Position numbers and translations under genes: made by a program. Source: Candidatus Rhodoferax randersensis (lineage in GTDB: Bacteria; Pseudomonadota; Gammaproteobacteria; Burkholderiales; Burkholderiaceae_C). From it: a stretch of 64,000 nucleotides of DNA. This document shows positions 18,415-27,192 of this stretch, piece by piece. The stretch lies in assembly GCA_016718155.1 (NCBI GenBank), contig JADKEH010000044.1:1-64000 (forward strand), given 5' to 3'. Each line of letters starts with the position of its first letter. Position 1 is the first letter of the stretch. The notes under the pieces are model-generated. The model worked only from the letters and a program-made list of their open reading frames with translations, had not been told where the DNA came from and searched no databases.

Positions 18415-18891
18415 TCAATGGTGGTGCCCGTGCTCGCCGTGCACGTGGCCGTGGGCGATTTCTTCTGTCGTCGCGGCGCGAACCTCGGTGACCTGAAGGT
18501 TGAAGCGCAAAGCCTTTCCCGCCATCGGATGGTTGCCATCCAGCATGACCTTGTCGCCCTTGATCTTCATGACCGTAAAGGTATGGGCGTGACCATCCTC
18601 GCCCTGGGCCTGCAGGTGGCCCCCGACCTTGACGCCAGTCGGAAACTGGCTCTTGGGGATGGTTTGAACTAGGCTTTCGTCGCGCAGGCCGAAGGCGTCC
18701 TGTGCTTGCAGTTCGACCGTGGTCTGGTAGCCAGGCGACTGACCATCCAACGCCGCCTCGATCTTGGCAAAGGTGTTGCCGTAGCCGCCGTGCAGGTAGA
18801 CCATCGGTTCGCGGCTTTCTTCGAGCGTCTTGCCGCTGGTGTCAGACACTTTGTAGCGAAGGGTGACGGCGGTGTTCTTGTCGATTTTCAT
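18415..18891 (-). CDS. slyD: FKBP-type peptidyl-prolyl isomerase, SlyD-like
   Basis: The 158-residue protein starts MKIDKNTAVTLRYKV and has the FKBP fold with an inserted chaperone flap (YGNTFAKIEAALDG ... YQTTVELQAQDAFG) and a conserved NHPMAGK motif. It ends in a short histidine-rich tail (HGHVHGEHGHHH, 147-158) that could bind nickel or other metals. It catalyses proline isomerisation and chaperones folding in the cytoplasm. The frame extends upstream, but the ATG at 18891 fits SlyD. It is divergent from grxD, 150 bp away. Confidence 0.9.
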   Translation of the reverse strand: MKIDKNTAVTLRYKVSDTSGKTLEESREPMVYLHGGYGNTFAKIEAALDGQSPGYQTTVELQAQDAFGLRDESLVQTIPKSQFPTGVKVGGHLQAQGEDGHAHTFTVMKIKGDKVMLDGNHPMAGKALRFNLQVTEVRAATTEEIAHGHVHGEHGHHH

Positions 18892-19041
18892 GGCGATGGG
18901 AATGGATAAAACGTAGCCCGCAGTGTGCCATGGGCGCAGACCGGCCTGGATTGCCCCTTGGCGCGCGGGGGCAAGCGCGGGTGGAGCGTGGCCGAAGGTG
19001 AAATAATCGGGGTTTTCACGAACCAACTTGCCGGAGTAACT

Positions 19042-19371
19042 ATGAGCGACGCCCAACAACGCATTGATGAACTGGTCAAATCCAACCCCGTGCTGCTTTT
19101 CATGAAAGGCACTGCGAGCTTTCCACAATGCGGTTTTTCCGGCCGCGCCATTCAGGTTCTCAAATCCTGCGGCGTCGAGTCCAAGGACATCAAGACCGTC
19201 AATGTGCTGGAAGACGACGGGATCCGCCAGGGCATCAAGGAATACAGCAACTGGCCCACCATTCCGCAGCTCTACATCAAGGGCGAGTTCATTGGTGGCT
19301 CGGACATCATGATGGAGATGTACGAGAACGGCGAATTGCAGCAGTTGATTCAGCAACCCGCCGCAAGCTGA
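19042..19371 (+). CDS. grxD: Monothiol glutaredoxin (Grx4 family)
   Basis: The 109-residue protein has the monothiol active site CGFS (30-33) in TASFPQCGFSGRAIQ, and the glutathione-binding WPTIPQLYIKGEFIGG. With glutathione it carries and transfers 2Fe-2S clusters, often partnered with BolA proteins; a BolA-like gene occurs at 58894. The ATG at 19042 has GGAG upstream; the longer frame from 18925 lies in leader DNA and is rejected. Its 3' end is convergent with the transglycosylase, 32 bp away. Confidence 0.94.
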   Translation: MSDAQQRIDELVKSNPVLLFMKGTASFPQCGFSGRAIQVLKSCGVESKDIKTVNVLEDDGIRQGIKEYSNWPTIPQLYIKGEFIGGSDIMMEMYENGELQQLIQQPAAS

Positions 19372-19403
19372 TCGCGGCGGCGGTTGCGGCCTCGGCAGCG
19401 ATC

Positions 19404-20039
19404 TCAACCGGGCACGATGTCCCAGTACCTGCGCGCCGCCAGCACGGCGTTGGGATAGGGGGCCTGCCCGCGCGAGCCGTTGTAGCGGCCCAGCGCCAGA
19501 ACCAGGTCTCCCCTTTCGCGGTCCAGGTAGTGGCGCAGGATCACGCAGCCAAAACGCAAATTGGTCTGCAAGTGAAACAGCCGCGACGCATCGCCATCAC
19601 CCAGCACGCGGGTCCAGAACGGCATCACTTGCATGTAGCCACGTGCGCCCACGCGCGACACGGCGAACTTGCGGAAGTTGCTCTCGACCTGCACCAGCCC
19701 CATCACCAGCGCAACGTCCAGACCGGCGCGCTTGCTCTCGTACCAGATGGTTTGCAGGAACTCCCGACGCACGTTCCACTCGGGCTTCTTCCGTTTGAGC
19801 CGGTCGCTCGCGGCGCCAAGCCAACGCAGAAACTTCAGCCGCGACTCGGTGTCCGCAAACTCCGGGATCGGTGGCGATTGGTTGGCAATGGCCGAACTCA
19901 GCGCCGTTCGCACCGAGTCCACCAGCGGCTCCTCGAGTTGACCCCCGGCCTGTGCCTGCTCTCCAATACATAGCAGACCAAGACCGGCCAAAAAGGGCGT
20001 CAGGGATTTCCGTCGGGTGATTTCACCGGAAAAACTCAT
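19404..20039 (-). CDS. Lytic transglycosylase (SLT domain), exported
   Basis: The 211-residue protein has an N-terminal hydrophobic segment (about 11-31, ending AQA) that looks like a signal peptide. A soluble lytic transglycosylase domain follows, with catalytic glutamate E119 in LVQVESNF and the GARGYMQVMP motif (131-140), then LRFGCVILRHYLDR. It cleaves peptidoglycan glycan strands in the periplasm. Its ATG overlaps the proS stop (ATGA), so it is co-transcribed with proS. Confidence 0.88.
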   Translation of the reverse strand: MSFSGEITRRKSLTPFLAGLGLLCIGEQAQAGGQLEEPLVDSVRTALSSAIANQSPPIPEFADTESRLKFLRWLGAASDRLKRKKPEWNVRREFLQTIWYESKRAGLDVALVMGLVQVESNFRKFAVSRVGARGYMQVMPFWTRVLGDGDASRLFHLQTNLRFGCVILRHYLDRERGDLVLALGRYNGSRGQAPYPNAVLAARRYWDIVPG

Positions 20040-21781
20040 GCCGCCAATTTGGACTTGAGCAGCGCCAGCACCTCGTCCACGGCCACCTTGCTGGCCTGCG
20101 CATCACGACGATGCTGGTACTCGACTTGACCTTCCTTGAGCGTGCGCTCACCAATGGTCACGCGATGAGGCACACCAATCAGCTCCCAATCCGCGAACAT
20201 GGCGCCCGGACGTTCACCCCGGTCATCCAGAATCACATCCACACCGGCCGCCATCAACTCGGCGTACAGCTTCTCGGCTGCGGCCTTCACATCCGGGCTG
20301 CGGTCCGGGCCGATGGGGCACAGCACGACCGTAAAGGGTGCAATTGAATCGGGCCAGATGATGCCGCGCTCGTCGTGGTTCTGTTCGATGGCGGCGGCAG
20401 GCAAACGCGTGATGCCAATGCCGTAGCAACCCATTTCCATGAACTGGGGCTTGCCGTTGACGTCCAGAAAGGTGGCGTTCATGGGCTTGCTGTACTTGGT
20501 ACCCAGCACGAAGACATGACCCACCTCAATGCCACGCTCAATGGCCAAAGCGCCCTTGCCGTCGGGCGACAAATCGCCCTCGACGACATTGCGCAGGTCC
20601 GCCACCAGGTCGGGCTCGGGCAGATCACGGCCCCAGTTGACGCCGGTGATGTGGTAACCCGCATCATTGGCCCCACAAATCCAGTCGGCGATCACGGCGA
20701 CCTCCCGGTCCACTACCAGCCTGACCGGCTGTTTCAAGCCAATCGGACCAAGGTAACCGGGCGCGCAACCAAAGTGGTCCTCGATTTCAGCCACGGTTGC
20801 AAAGCGGTAGCCCGCATCCAGCCCGGGCAACTTGGCGACCTTGATCTCATTCATGTCGTGGTCACCACGCAGCAACAGTAGCCAGACTTGTGTCTTGACC
20901 ACCTCCGCCCGCTCGTTAACCTGGTCCGTTGCCAGCACCAGGGACTTGACGGTACGCGACAGCGGCAAATCGAGCAATTCAGCCACTTGCTCGCAGGTAC
21001 TGCGCCCAGGCGTAGCCGTCTTGGCCATGCCACTTGTCGGCATCGGGCGCGGCCCACTGGGCGCCCGCGCTTCGGCCTTTTCCATATTGGCGGCGTAGCC
21101 GCTGTCAGGGCAATAGACAATGGCGTCTTCACCCGTCGCCGCAATCACCTGAAACTCCTCGCTCACGTCGCCCCCAATGGCGCCGCTGTCGGCCGCCACC
21201 GCCCGGTAGCGCAGCCCGAAGCGGTCGAAAATGCGGCGGTAGGCGTCACTCATGACGCGGTAGCTCTGCTTGGCACCGTCCAAGTCCCGGTCAAAGCTGT
21301 ACGCATCTTTCATGGTGAACTCACGGCCGCGCATCAAGCCAAAGCGCGGTCGCCGCTCATCGCGAAACTTGGTTTGAATCTGGTACAGGTTCCTGGGCAG
21401 CTGCTTGTAGCTGCGAAACTCCTGACGTGCAATGTCGGTGATGACTTCTTCACTGGTGGGCTGAACGATATAGTCGCGATCGTGCCGGTCCTTGATGCGC
21501 AACAGCTCGGGGCCGTTGGTCGTAAAGCGCCCGGTCTCCTGCCACAGTTCGGCGGGTTGGATCACCGGCATGCTCAGCTCGACAGCGCCCGAGCGGTTCA
21601 TTTCTTCGCGAACAATTGCCTCGATCTTTCGGATCACGCGCAAGCCCATGGGCATGTAGCTGTAGATTCCCGCGCCCAGCTTTTTGATCATGCCGGCACG
21701 TGTCATCAGCTTGTGGCTGACGACTTCCGCATCTGACGGTGCTTCTTTCAGAGTTGTGATGAGGAACTGGGAGGCTTTCAT
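20036..21781 (-). CDS. proS: Prolyl-tRNA synthetase, bacterial type with editing domain
   Basis: The 581-residue class II synthetase begins MKASQFLITTLKEAPSDAEVVSHKLM and has motif 2 (RDERRPRFGLMRGREFTMKDAYSF, split over about 140-163), the inserted YbaK-like cis-editing domain in the middle, motif 3 and a C-terminal anticodon-binding domain. It charges tRNA-Pro; a tRNA-Pro gene lies at 27193. It is divergent from rppH, 91 bp away, and overlaps the downstream transglycosylase gene. Confidence 0.96.
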   Translation of the reverse strand: MKASQFLITTLKEAPSDAEVVSHKLMTRAGMIKKLGAGIYSYMPMGLRVIRKIEAIVREEMNRSGAVELSMPVIQPAELWQETGRFTTNGPELLRIKDRHDRDYIVQPTSEEVITDIARQEFRSYKQLPRNLYQIQTKFRDERRPRFGLMRGREFTMKDAYSFDRDLDGAKQSYRVMSDAYRRIFDRFGLRYRAVAADSGAIGGDVSEEFQVIAATGEDAIVYCPDSGYAANMEKAEARAPSGPRPMPTSGMAKTATPGRSTCEQVAELLDLPLSRTVKSLVLATDQVNERAEVVKTQVWLLLLRGDHDMNEIKVAKLPGLDAGYRFATVAEIEDHFGCAPGYLGPIGLKQPVRLVVDREVAVIADWICGANDAGYHITGVNWGRDLPEPDLVADLRNVVEGDLSPDGKGALAIERGIEVGHVFVLGTKYSKPMNATFLDVNGKPQFMEMGCYGIGITRLPAAAIEQNHDERGIIWPDSIAPFTVVLCPIGPDRSPDVKAAAEKLYAELMAAGVDVILDDRGERPGAMFADWELIGVPHRVTIGERTLKEGQVEYQHRRDAQASKVAVDEVLALLKSKLAA

Positions 21782-21814
21782 GGGTGTGCTCGATCGCTCT
21801 GGGGTCTGATCCCA

Positions 21815-21843
21815 TTGAAAGCGCAGCGCGTGCTGTGCATAAT
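21815..21843 (+). promoter_or_regulatory. Sigma-70 promoter of rppH
   Basis: TTGAAA (21815-21820), a 17-bp spacer and CATAAT (21838-21843) form a near-consensus sigma-70 promoter. It points at rppH, whose ATG is 30 bases beyond the -10 box. Confidence 0.7.
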
Positions 21844-21872
21844 GGTCTCAGTTTAAAAATTGGGGTTTGATT

Positions 21873-22526
21873 ATGCTTGACCGGGACGGCTTTCGGCCGA
21901 ACGTCGGCATCGTCCTGCTCAACCAGAAGAACCAGGTATTCTGGGGCAAACGCATTCGTACCCACTCGTGGCAGTTCCCGCAGGGTGGCATTGACCGGGG
22001 GGAAACCCCTGAACAAGCCATGTTCCGTGAACTGCACGAGGAAGTAGGGCTCCAGCCGGAGCACGTCTGTATTGTGGCCCGTACCCGCGACTGGTTGCGC
22101 TACGAGGTGCCAGACCGATTCATTCGCCGCGACGCGCGCGGCCACTACAAAGGTCAGAAACAGATCTGGTTCTTGTTGCAATTGACAGGCCACGACTGGG
22201 ACTTGAATCTGCGCGCGACCGACCATCCGGAGTTTGACGCCTGGCGTTGGAACGACTACTGGGTGCCCTTGGACGCCGTGGTGGAGTTCAAACGCGGCGT
22301 CTACGAAATGGCGCTGACGGAGTTGGCCAGGTTCCTGCCCCGCCATGATCAGCGCAATCGCTTCTTGCGGCAGGGCAGCCGCTTGCGCGATCCAACTGGA
22401 TTGACGCAGCACGGCCTCACACAAGCTTGCGCAGGCGCACTGGAACTGCCACCTGGCGCGAGCTTCGAGCCAGACCCTGGCACCAGTTTTTCAGCCGATT
22501 CAACCGGAAGCACAAGTGCGTTTTAA
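21873..22526 (+). CDS. rppH: RNA pyrophosphohydrolase
   Basis: The 217-residue Nudix enzyme begins MLDRDGFRPNVGIVLLNQ and has the Nudix box GGIDRGETPEQAMFRELHEEVGL at 38-60, with RTRDWLRYEVP and GQKQIWFLL downstream as in RppH/NudH. It removes pyrophosphate from the 5' end of primary transcripts and so triggers mRNA decay. I use ATG 21873 over the upstream TTG 21867. The C-terminal 45 residues beyond the fold are low-complexity and vary in this family. Confidence 0.92.
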   Translation: MLDRDGFRPNVGIVLLNQKNQVFWGKRIRTHSWQFPQGGIDRGETPEQAMFRELHEEVGLQPEHVCIVARTRDWLRYEVPDRFIRRDARGHYKGQKQIWFLLQLTGHDWDLNLRATDHPEFDAWRWNDYWVPLDAVVEFKRGVYEMALTELARFLPRHDQRNRFLRQGSRLRDPTGLTQHGLTQACAGALELPPGASFEPDPGTSFSADSTGSTSAF

Positions 22527-23016
22527 ACCCTTCCCTTTGGTTGCTCTGTTCGTCGTCTGGACGGGTGCAGTGGGCCAAGTCCCCACGAGTGGTGGGGACT
22601 GGCAAGAATCCGACGTCCCGCCTCCACCGTCGGTGAGTGACAAGGACCTCATCCCGATCGACATGCCAGCCAACCTTGCGCTTCGATTCGGCGTGGACCC
22701 CAGCACGCTGGCGATCACCAAGGACGGCGTAATTCGCTATGTGATGGTGGCGGCAAGCCGCACTGGCTCGCGCAATGTCATGTACGAGGGCGTGCGCTGC
22801 GCCACCAGCGAGGTAAAGACCTATGCACGACAAGACTGGTCTGGCCAATGGGCTCCCGTCTCCCAGGCGCAGTGGCGGCCGTTACAGGGCGGCGGCGCGG
22901 CGGCGCACGCCATGGCACTGTCGCGCCAGGGCGCTTGCTCGGGGCGCTCGGTGAGCACGGACTCCGTGACTGTCCTTATCAGCAAATTGAAGAACTGGAA
23001 GCCGGATTCGCGCTGA
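22516..23016 (+). CDS. CNP1-like family exported protein
   Basis: The 166-residue protein has an N-terminal signal-like segment (VRFKPFPLVALFVVWTGAVGQ) and a compact domain I recognise as CNP1-like, a family of unknown function found mainly in Burkholderiales and related betaproteobacteria. The start is a GTG at 22516 that overlaps the end of rppH by 11 bp, so the two are probably co-translated. It ends 8 bp from the convergent proB. Confidence 0.72.
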   Translation: MRFKPFPLVALFVVWTGAVGQVPTSGGDWQESDVPPPPSVSDKDLIPIDMPANLALRFGVDPSTLAITKDGVIRYVMVAASRTGSRNVMYEGVRCATSEVKTYARQDWSGQWAPVSQAQWRPLQGGGAAAHAMALSRQGACSGRSVSTDSVTVLISKLKNWKPDSR

Positions 23017-23024
23017 TTCGTACC

Positions 23025-24161
23025 CTACCTGCTCAGCACCATGTTGTCCCGATGCACCATCTCGGGCTCTGCCACGTAACCGAGCAGTTTTTCGATCTCA
23101 CTGGAGGGTTTGCCGCAAATCAGCCTGGCTTCGACGCTGGCGTAGTTGGCCAACCCGCGCGCGATCTCCCCACCATCGGCCGCGCGCACGGCAATTACGT
23201 CGCCACGGGAGAAATCCCCCTCCACCGAGGTCATGCCGATTGGCAACAGGCTCTTGCCTTCCGCCCGCAGTTTGGTCGCAGCACCGGGGTCCACCAAAAC
23301 GGAACCGCGCAATTGCAGATGATCCGATATCCATTGCTTGCGCGCCTGGGTCTTTTGGGTCTGCGCGACCAGCAAGGTCCCGATGACGTCGCCCCGAGCC
23401 AGCCGTAACAAGGCATCAGGCTCGCGACCCCAGGCGATCACGGTCGATGCGCCCGAACCTGCCGCCCGCTTGGCTGCCAAAATCTTCGTGAGCATCCCGC
23501 CTCGACCCAGGCTGGAGCCGGCTCCCCCCGCCATCGCTTCCAGGGCCGGGTCGCCTGACTTGGCCCGGCGAACCAACTGGGCTGTGGGGTCCTTCCTCGG
23601 GTCGGCGGTATAGAGCCCATTCTGATCCGTCAGAATCACCAACACATCGGCCTCCACCAGATTGGCCACAAGTGCCCCCAAGGTGTCGTTGTCACCGAAC
23701 TTGATTTCATCATTGACGACGGTATCGTTCTCATTGATGACGGGCAAAACACCGAGCTTCAGCAGCGTCAACAAGGTCGAGCGTGCATTGAGGTAACGCT
23801 CGCGGTCTGCCAGGTCGGCATGCGTCAGCAGCACTTGCGCGCTACCCAATCCGTGTTCACGCAGCTTGGTCTCGTACATCTGCGCCAAACCCATTTGCCC
23901 GACGGCGGCGGCGGCCTGCAATTCGTGAATTTCGCGCGGTCTGGTGGCCCATCCCAGCCGCTTCATGCCTTCGGCGATGGCGCCACTGGAAACCATGATC
24001 AGTTCGCGCCCGTCCCGAACCAGTTGGGACATCTGCCGACACCACTCACCGATGGCCACCTCATCGAGCCCGCGACCCTCATTGGTGACGAGACTGGAGC
24101 CGACCTTTACGACGATGCGCTTGGCCGCGTGCAACTCATCTGAATGGGAATCCATTGTCAT
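23025..24161 (-). CDS. proB: Glutamate 5-kinase
   Basis: The 378-residue protein has an amino-acid kinase domain (RIVVKVGSSLVTNE; MVSSGAIAEGMKRLG; VINENDTVVNDEIKFGDND; GGMLTKILAAKRAAGSG) and a C-terminal PUA domain from about residue 285. It phosphorylates glutamate in the first step of proline synthesis and is usually feedback-inhibited by proline. The obg-proB order on this strand is common in Burkholderiales. Confidence 0.95.
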   Translation of the reverse strand: MTMDSHSDELHAAKRIVVKVGSSLVTNEGRGLDEVAIGEWCRQMSQLVRDGRELIMVSSGAIAEGMKRLGWATRPREIHELQAAAAVGQMGLAQMYETKLREHGLGSAQVLLTHADLADRERYLNARSTLLTLLKLGVLPVINENDTVVNDEIKFGDNDTLGALVANLVEADVLVILTDQNGLYTADPRKDPTAQLVRRAKSGDPALEAMAGGAGSSLGRGGMLTKILAAKRAAGSGASTVIAWGREPDALLRLARGDVIGTLLVAQTQKTQARKQWISDHLQLRGSVLVDPGAATKLRAEGKSLLPIGMTSVEGDFSRGDVIAVRAADGGEIARGLANYASVEARLICGKPSSEIEKLLGYVAEPEMVHRDNMVLSR

Positions 24162-24218
24162 CCTGGCATGCCTCTCCCGGCTTCAAGGTCAGAAAGGCTG
24201 GTAAATCGAAGATAGGCA

Positions 24219-25286
24219 TCACTCGGTGCGATCGACGAAACGCGGATCGACGTACTCGGGCTCGTGTGCAGACAGCTGCTGCCGCTGCAGATGCGCATAG
24301 ACCGCCCTGATCAGCGGCTCGCAGCCCTCCCGGGTCAAGGCCGATATCTCGAAGACAGGCCCTTTGAACTTCAGACGCTTGACAAAGTCCTTTACCAAGG
24401 CGGCACGCGCGTCCGTGGCAATCATGTCGAGCTTGTTCAGCACCAGCCAGCGAGGTTTGGCGTACAACTCGGCATCGTACTTCTTGAGCTCATTGACAAT
24501 CGCCTTGGCCTGAGCCACGGTATCAACGCCCTCATCGAAAGGCGCGAGGTCAACCACGTGCAGCAGCAGCCGCGTGCGCTGCAGATGCCGCAGAAACAGG
24601 TGACCCAAGCCGGCCCCTTCCGACGCGCCCTCAATCAAACCCGGCAAGTCCGCGACCACAAAACTTTGCTCAGGCCCCACGCGCACCACCCCCAGATTGG
24701 GATGCAAGGTCGTGAAGGGGTAATCGGCAATACGCGGGCGCGCGTTGGAAATAGCCGTAATCAGTGTCGATTTGCCCGCATTGGGCATCCCCAACAGGCC
24801 AACGTCGGCCAGGACCTTGAGCTCCAGCTTGAGGTTCTTCTTCTCGCCTGGCCAACCTGGCGTCTTTTGCCTTGGCGCACGATTGATGGCGCTCTTGAAC
24901 CTCAGATTGCCAAATCCACCATCGCCACCTTTGGCAATCGTGATCACCTCGCCCGGCTTGAGCAATTCATACAAGACCTCTCCAGTCTCGGCGTCTGTGA
25001 TGATGGTGCCGACCGGCATCTTGAGCGTGATGTCCGCCCCAGCTGCCCCAAACATGTCCGAACCCATGCCATGTTCACCACGCTTGGCGTCGTGACGACG
25101 CGAAAAGCGGTAGTCCACCAGGGTATTCAGGTTGGGGTCCGCAACGGCGAACACATGGCCACCGCGGCCGCCATCACCCCCATTGGGTCCACCAAACTCT
25201 TTGTATTTTTCGTGCCGAAACGAGACGCAGCCAGCACCGCCATCTCCGGCCGAGATGTCGATATACGCTTCATCAACGAATTTCAT
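24219..25286 (-). CDS. obg: Obg GTPase, ribosome assembly
   Basis: The 355-residue protein has the glycine-rich Obg fold (GDGGAGCVSFRHEKY; NGGDGGRGG), the G1 motif GMPNAGKS (166-173), G3 DLPGLIEGA and the NKLD guanine-specificity motif. It is an essential GTPase in 50S subunit maturation. It follows rpmA and rplU on the minus strand, as in most bacteria, but a terminator lies between rpmA and obg, so obg may use its own promoter in 25287-25402. Confidence 0.95.
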   Translation of the reverse strand: MKFVDEAYIDISAGDGGAGCVSFRHEKYKEFGGPNGGDGGRGGHVFAVADPNLNTLVDYRFSRRHDAKRGEHGMGSDMFGAAGADITLKMPVGTIITDAETGEVLYELLKPGEVITIAKGGDGGFGNLRFKSAINRAPRQKTPGWPGEKKNLKLELKVLADVGLLGMPNAGKSTLITAISNARPRIADYPFTTLHPNLGVVRVGPEQSFVVADLPGLIEGASEGAGLGHLFLRHLQRTRLLLHVVDLAPFDEGVDTVAQAKAIVNELKKYDAELYAKPRWLVLNKLDMIATDARAALVKDFVKRLKFKGPVFEISALTREGCEPLIRAVYAHLQRQQLSAHEPEYVDPRFVDRTE

Positions 25287-25402
25287 AACGGGGGCACACT
25301 TTCTTGCAAGTCCAATCTCACGGCCGATGTTCAGTATCGCGCATCAAGCATCCGGTCTTGACTGAAATCGCTGGCCGGACAGATTTCCAGGGTCTACAAA
25401 CG

Positions 25403-25431
25403 AAAAACCCCGCGTCAGGCGCAGGGTTTTC
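25403..25431 (-). terminator. Intrinsic terminator after rpmA
   Basis: On the minus strand a GC-rich hairpin (AAACCCTGCG, short loop, CGCGGGGTTT) ends in a run of five T (25407-25403). It lies about 20 bases after the rpmA stop. It would end or attenuate the rplU-rpmA transcript before obg. Confidence 0.85.
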
Positions 25432-25449
25432 ACAGGAGGTATCGGTGAC

Positions 25450-25707
25450 CTAAGCAGTCGTGACACTCACCGTGTGCTTGTTGAGCATGCCCTTGACGGC
25501 AAACGAGACGTGCCCATCAACGAGTGCAAACAAGGTGTGGTCCTTGCCGACGCCAACATTGGTACCGGGATGGAACTTGGTGCCGCGCTGACGCACGATG
25601 ATCGAGCCTGCGCTGATCAATTCACCACCAAACGCCTTGACCCCAAGCATCTTTGGCTGGGAATCGCGCCCATTTCGCGTAGAGCCGCCGCCTTTTTTCT
25701 GTGCCAT
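25450..25707 (-). CDS. rpmA: 50S ribosomal protein L27
   Basis: The 85-residue protein begins MAQKKGGGSTRNGRDSQPKMLGVK, the standard L27 start whose flexible tail reaches the peptidyl-transferase centre, followed by RQRGTKFHPGTNVGVGKDHTLFA. It follows rplU by 12 bp. Confidence 0.97.
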   Translation of the reverse strand: MAQKKGGGSTRNGRDSQPKMLGVKAFGGELISAGSIIVRQRGTKFHPGTNVGVGKDHTLFALVDGHVSFAVKGMLNKHTVSVTTA

Positions 25708-25719
25708 GACTGCTGCTCC

Positions 25720-26031
25720 TTATGCGGCAATGTCGCCCACCAGCAGTTCCGTGAACTGTTGGCGATGACCCTGACGTTTCTGGTAATGCTTGCGACGACG
25801 CATCTTGAAGATGCTCACTTTGTCGTGCTTGCCGTGCGCCACCACAGTGGCTTTGACTGTTGCACCGGACACCAAGGGCGTGCCAACCTTGAGCTCGGCG
25901 CCGTTTCCGACTGCCAAAACCTGGTCGATCACAATCTCTTGGCCTACGTCCGCAGCAATCTGTTCTACTTTAATTTTTTCGCCAGCCGCAACACGATACT
26001 GTTTGCCGCCGGTTTTTATGACCGCGTACAT
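25720..26031 (-). CDS. rplU: 50S ribosomal protein L21
   Basis: The 103-residue protein begins MYAVIKTGGKQYRV and ends with the basic rRNA-binding stretch KMRRRKHYQKRQGHRQQFT. The frame extends upstream to 26193, but the ATG at 26031 matches the universal L21 start and has GAGG upstream. It is divergent from ispB. Confidence 0.97.
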   Translation of the reverse strand: MYAVIKTGGKQYRVAAGEKIKVEQIAADVGQEIVIDQVLAVGNGAELKVGTPLVSGATVKATVVAHGKHDKVSIFKMRRRKHYQKRQGHRQQFTELLVGDIAA

Positions 26032-26082
26032 ATTGACCTCTACTATATTCAGCTCTGAGAACGGATTTTCACAGAGCCTTGG

Positions 26083-26088
26083 AGTATA
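26083..26088 (-). promoter_or_regulatory. Probable -10 element of rplU-rpmA
   Basis: On the minus strand TATACT lies about 52 bases before the rplU ATG, with a weak -35 (TTCGGA) 17 bp upstream. It is the best candidate for the ribosomal protein promoter in this divergent gap. Confidence 0.45.
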
Positions 26089-26150
26089 GCACGAAGTCAC
26101 TGTTTTCCGAAATTCGCAGCGCTGGCCGCAAGCCAACGGCTCCGCCTTCC

Positions 26151-26156
26151 TATAAT
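26151..26156 (+). promoter_or_regulatory. Probable -10 element of ispB
   Basis: A perfect TATAAT lies only 10 bases before the first possible TTG start of ispB, with no clear -35. If real, transcription begins near 26163, which bears on where ispB translation starts. Confidence 0.4.
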
Positions 26157-26166
26157 CGCCATACTT

Positions 26167-27165
26167 TTGCGGTCCATCTTCTTGCACGCCCATTCCTCCA
26201 ACTCGGCTGAGTCACTCGCCATCATTGCGCCCGACATGGCTGCGGTCGACCGGGTCATTGCCCAACGGCTTGAATCTGGCGTTCCCCTGGTGGGCAACGT
26301 ATCCCGCTACATCATTGCGGCAGGCGGGAAGAGGCTGCGCCCCTCTCTGTTGCTGTTGACATGCGGCGCATTGGGCTATCAGGGCGAACAGCGTTTCAAT
26401 CTAGCTGCGGTAGTCGAGTTCATTCACACCGCGACATTGCTTCACGACGATGTGGTGGATGCGTCGACCCTGCGTCGCGGCAATGCGACAGCAAATGAAA
26501 CATTTGGTAACCCGGCCAGCGTCCTGGTGGGAGATTTCCTGTATTCCCGAGCGTTCCAGATGATGGTCCAAGCGCAGGACATGCGCATCATGGCTGTACT
26601 GGCGGACGCCACCAACGTGATCGCAGAGGGCGAAGTACTGCAACTGATGAACATGCACAACGCGGGTCTTGATGAAGCCGGCTATCTGCAAGTGATTCGA
26701 TCCAAGACGGCCAAGTTATTTGAGGCCAGTGCCCGAGTTGGCGCCATCCTGGCCAATGCGAACCCCGAGATGGAAGAGGCTTGCGCAAACTATGGCCAGG
26801 CACTGGGAACAGCCTTTCAGGTCATCGACGACGTCCTGGATTACGCAGGCGACGTGAGCGTCATGGGCAAAAACCTGGGCGACGACCTGCGTGAAGGCAA
26901 GGCCACACTGCCGCTCATAGCAGCGATGCAACGCGGATCAGACGGGCAACGCGAGACAATTCGATTGGCCATCGAGCGCGGCGATGTAGGAATGCTTGGT
27001 CAGGTTGTACGTATCGTGCACGAGACTGGCGCACTGCAGGTGGCCCAGCATGCCGCCGCGGCCGAAGCCAGGCGCGCCGTCTGTGAAGCAAGCCTACTTC
27101 CAGCCACGCCGCACGCAAGGTGTTTGATACAATTGGCCGCTCAGCTTCTGGAGCGCCAACACTGA
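26167..27165 (+). CDS. ispB: Octaprenyl-diphosphate synthase (long-chain polyprenyl transferase)
   Basis: The protein has up to 332 residues and carries both aspartate-rich motifs of trans-prenyltransferases, DDVVD (94-98) and DDVLD (221-225), with GGKRLRP near residue 54. It builds the isoprenoid side chain of ubiquinone. The start is uncertain: TTG 26167 and TTG 26182 give the usual N-terminal length but lack a ribosome-binding site, while the first ATG is at 26236. A -10 box at 26151-26156 would make the TTG 26167 mRNA nearly leaderless. It is divergent from rplU, as in many proteobacteria. Confidence 0.92.
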   Translation: MRSIFLHAHSSNSAESLAIIAPDMAAVDRVIAQRLESGVPLVGNVSRYIIAAGGKRLRPSLLLLTCGALGYQGEQRFNLAAVVEFIHTATLLHDDVVDASTLRRGNATANETFGNPASVLVGDFLYSRAFQMMVQAQDMRIMAVLADATNVIAEGEVLQLMNMHNAGLDEAGYLQVIRSKTAKLFEASARVGAILANANPEMEEACANYGQALGTAFQVIDDVLDYAGDVSVMGKNLGDDLREGKATLPLIAAMQRGSDGQRETIRLAIERGDVGMLGQVVRIVHETGALQVAQHAAAAEARRAVCEASLLPATPHARCLIQLAAQLLERQH

Positions 27166-27192
27166 GGGTCCACCTCACAAAACGGCTCCAAG

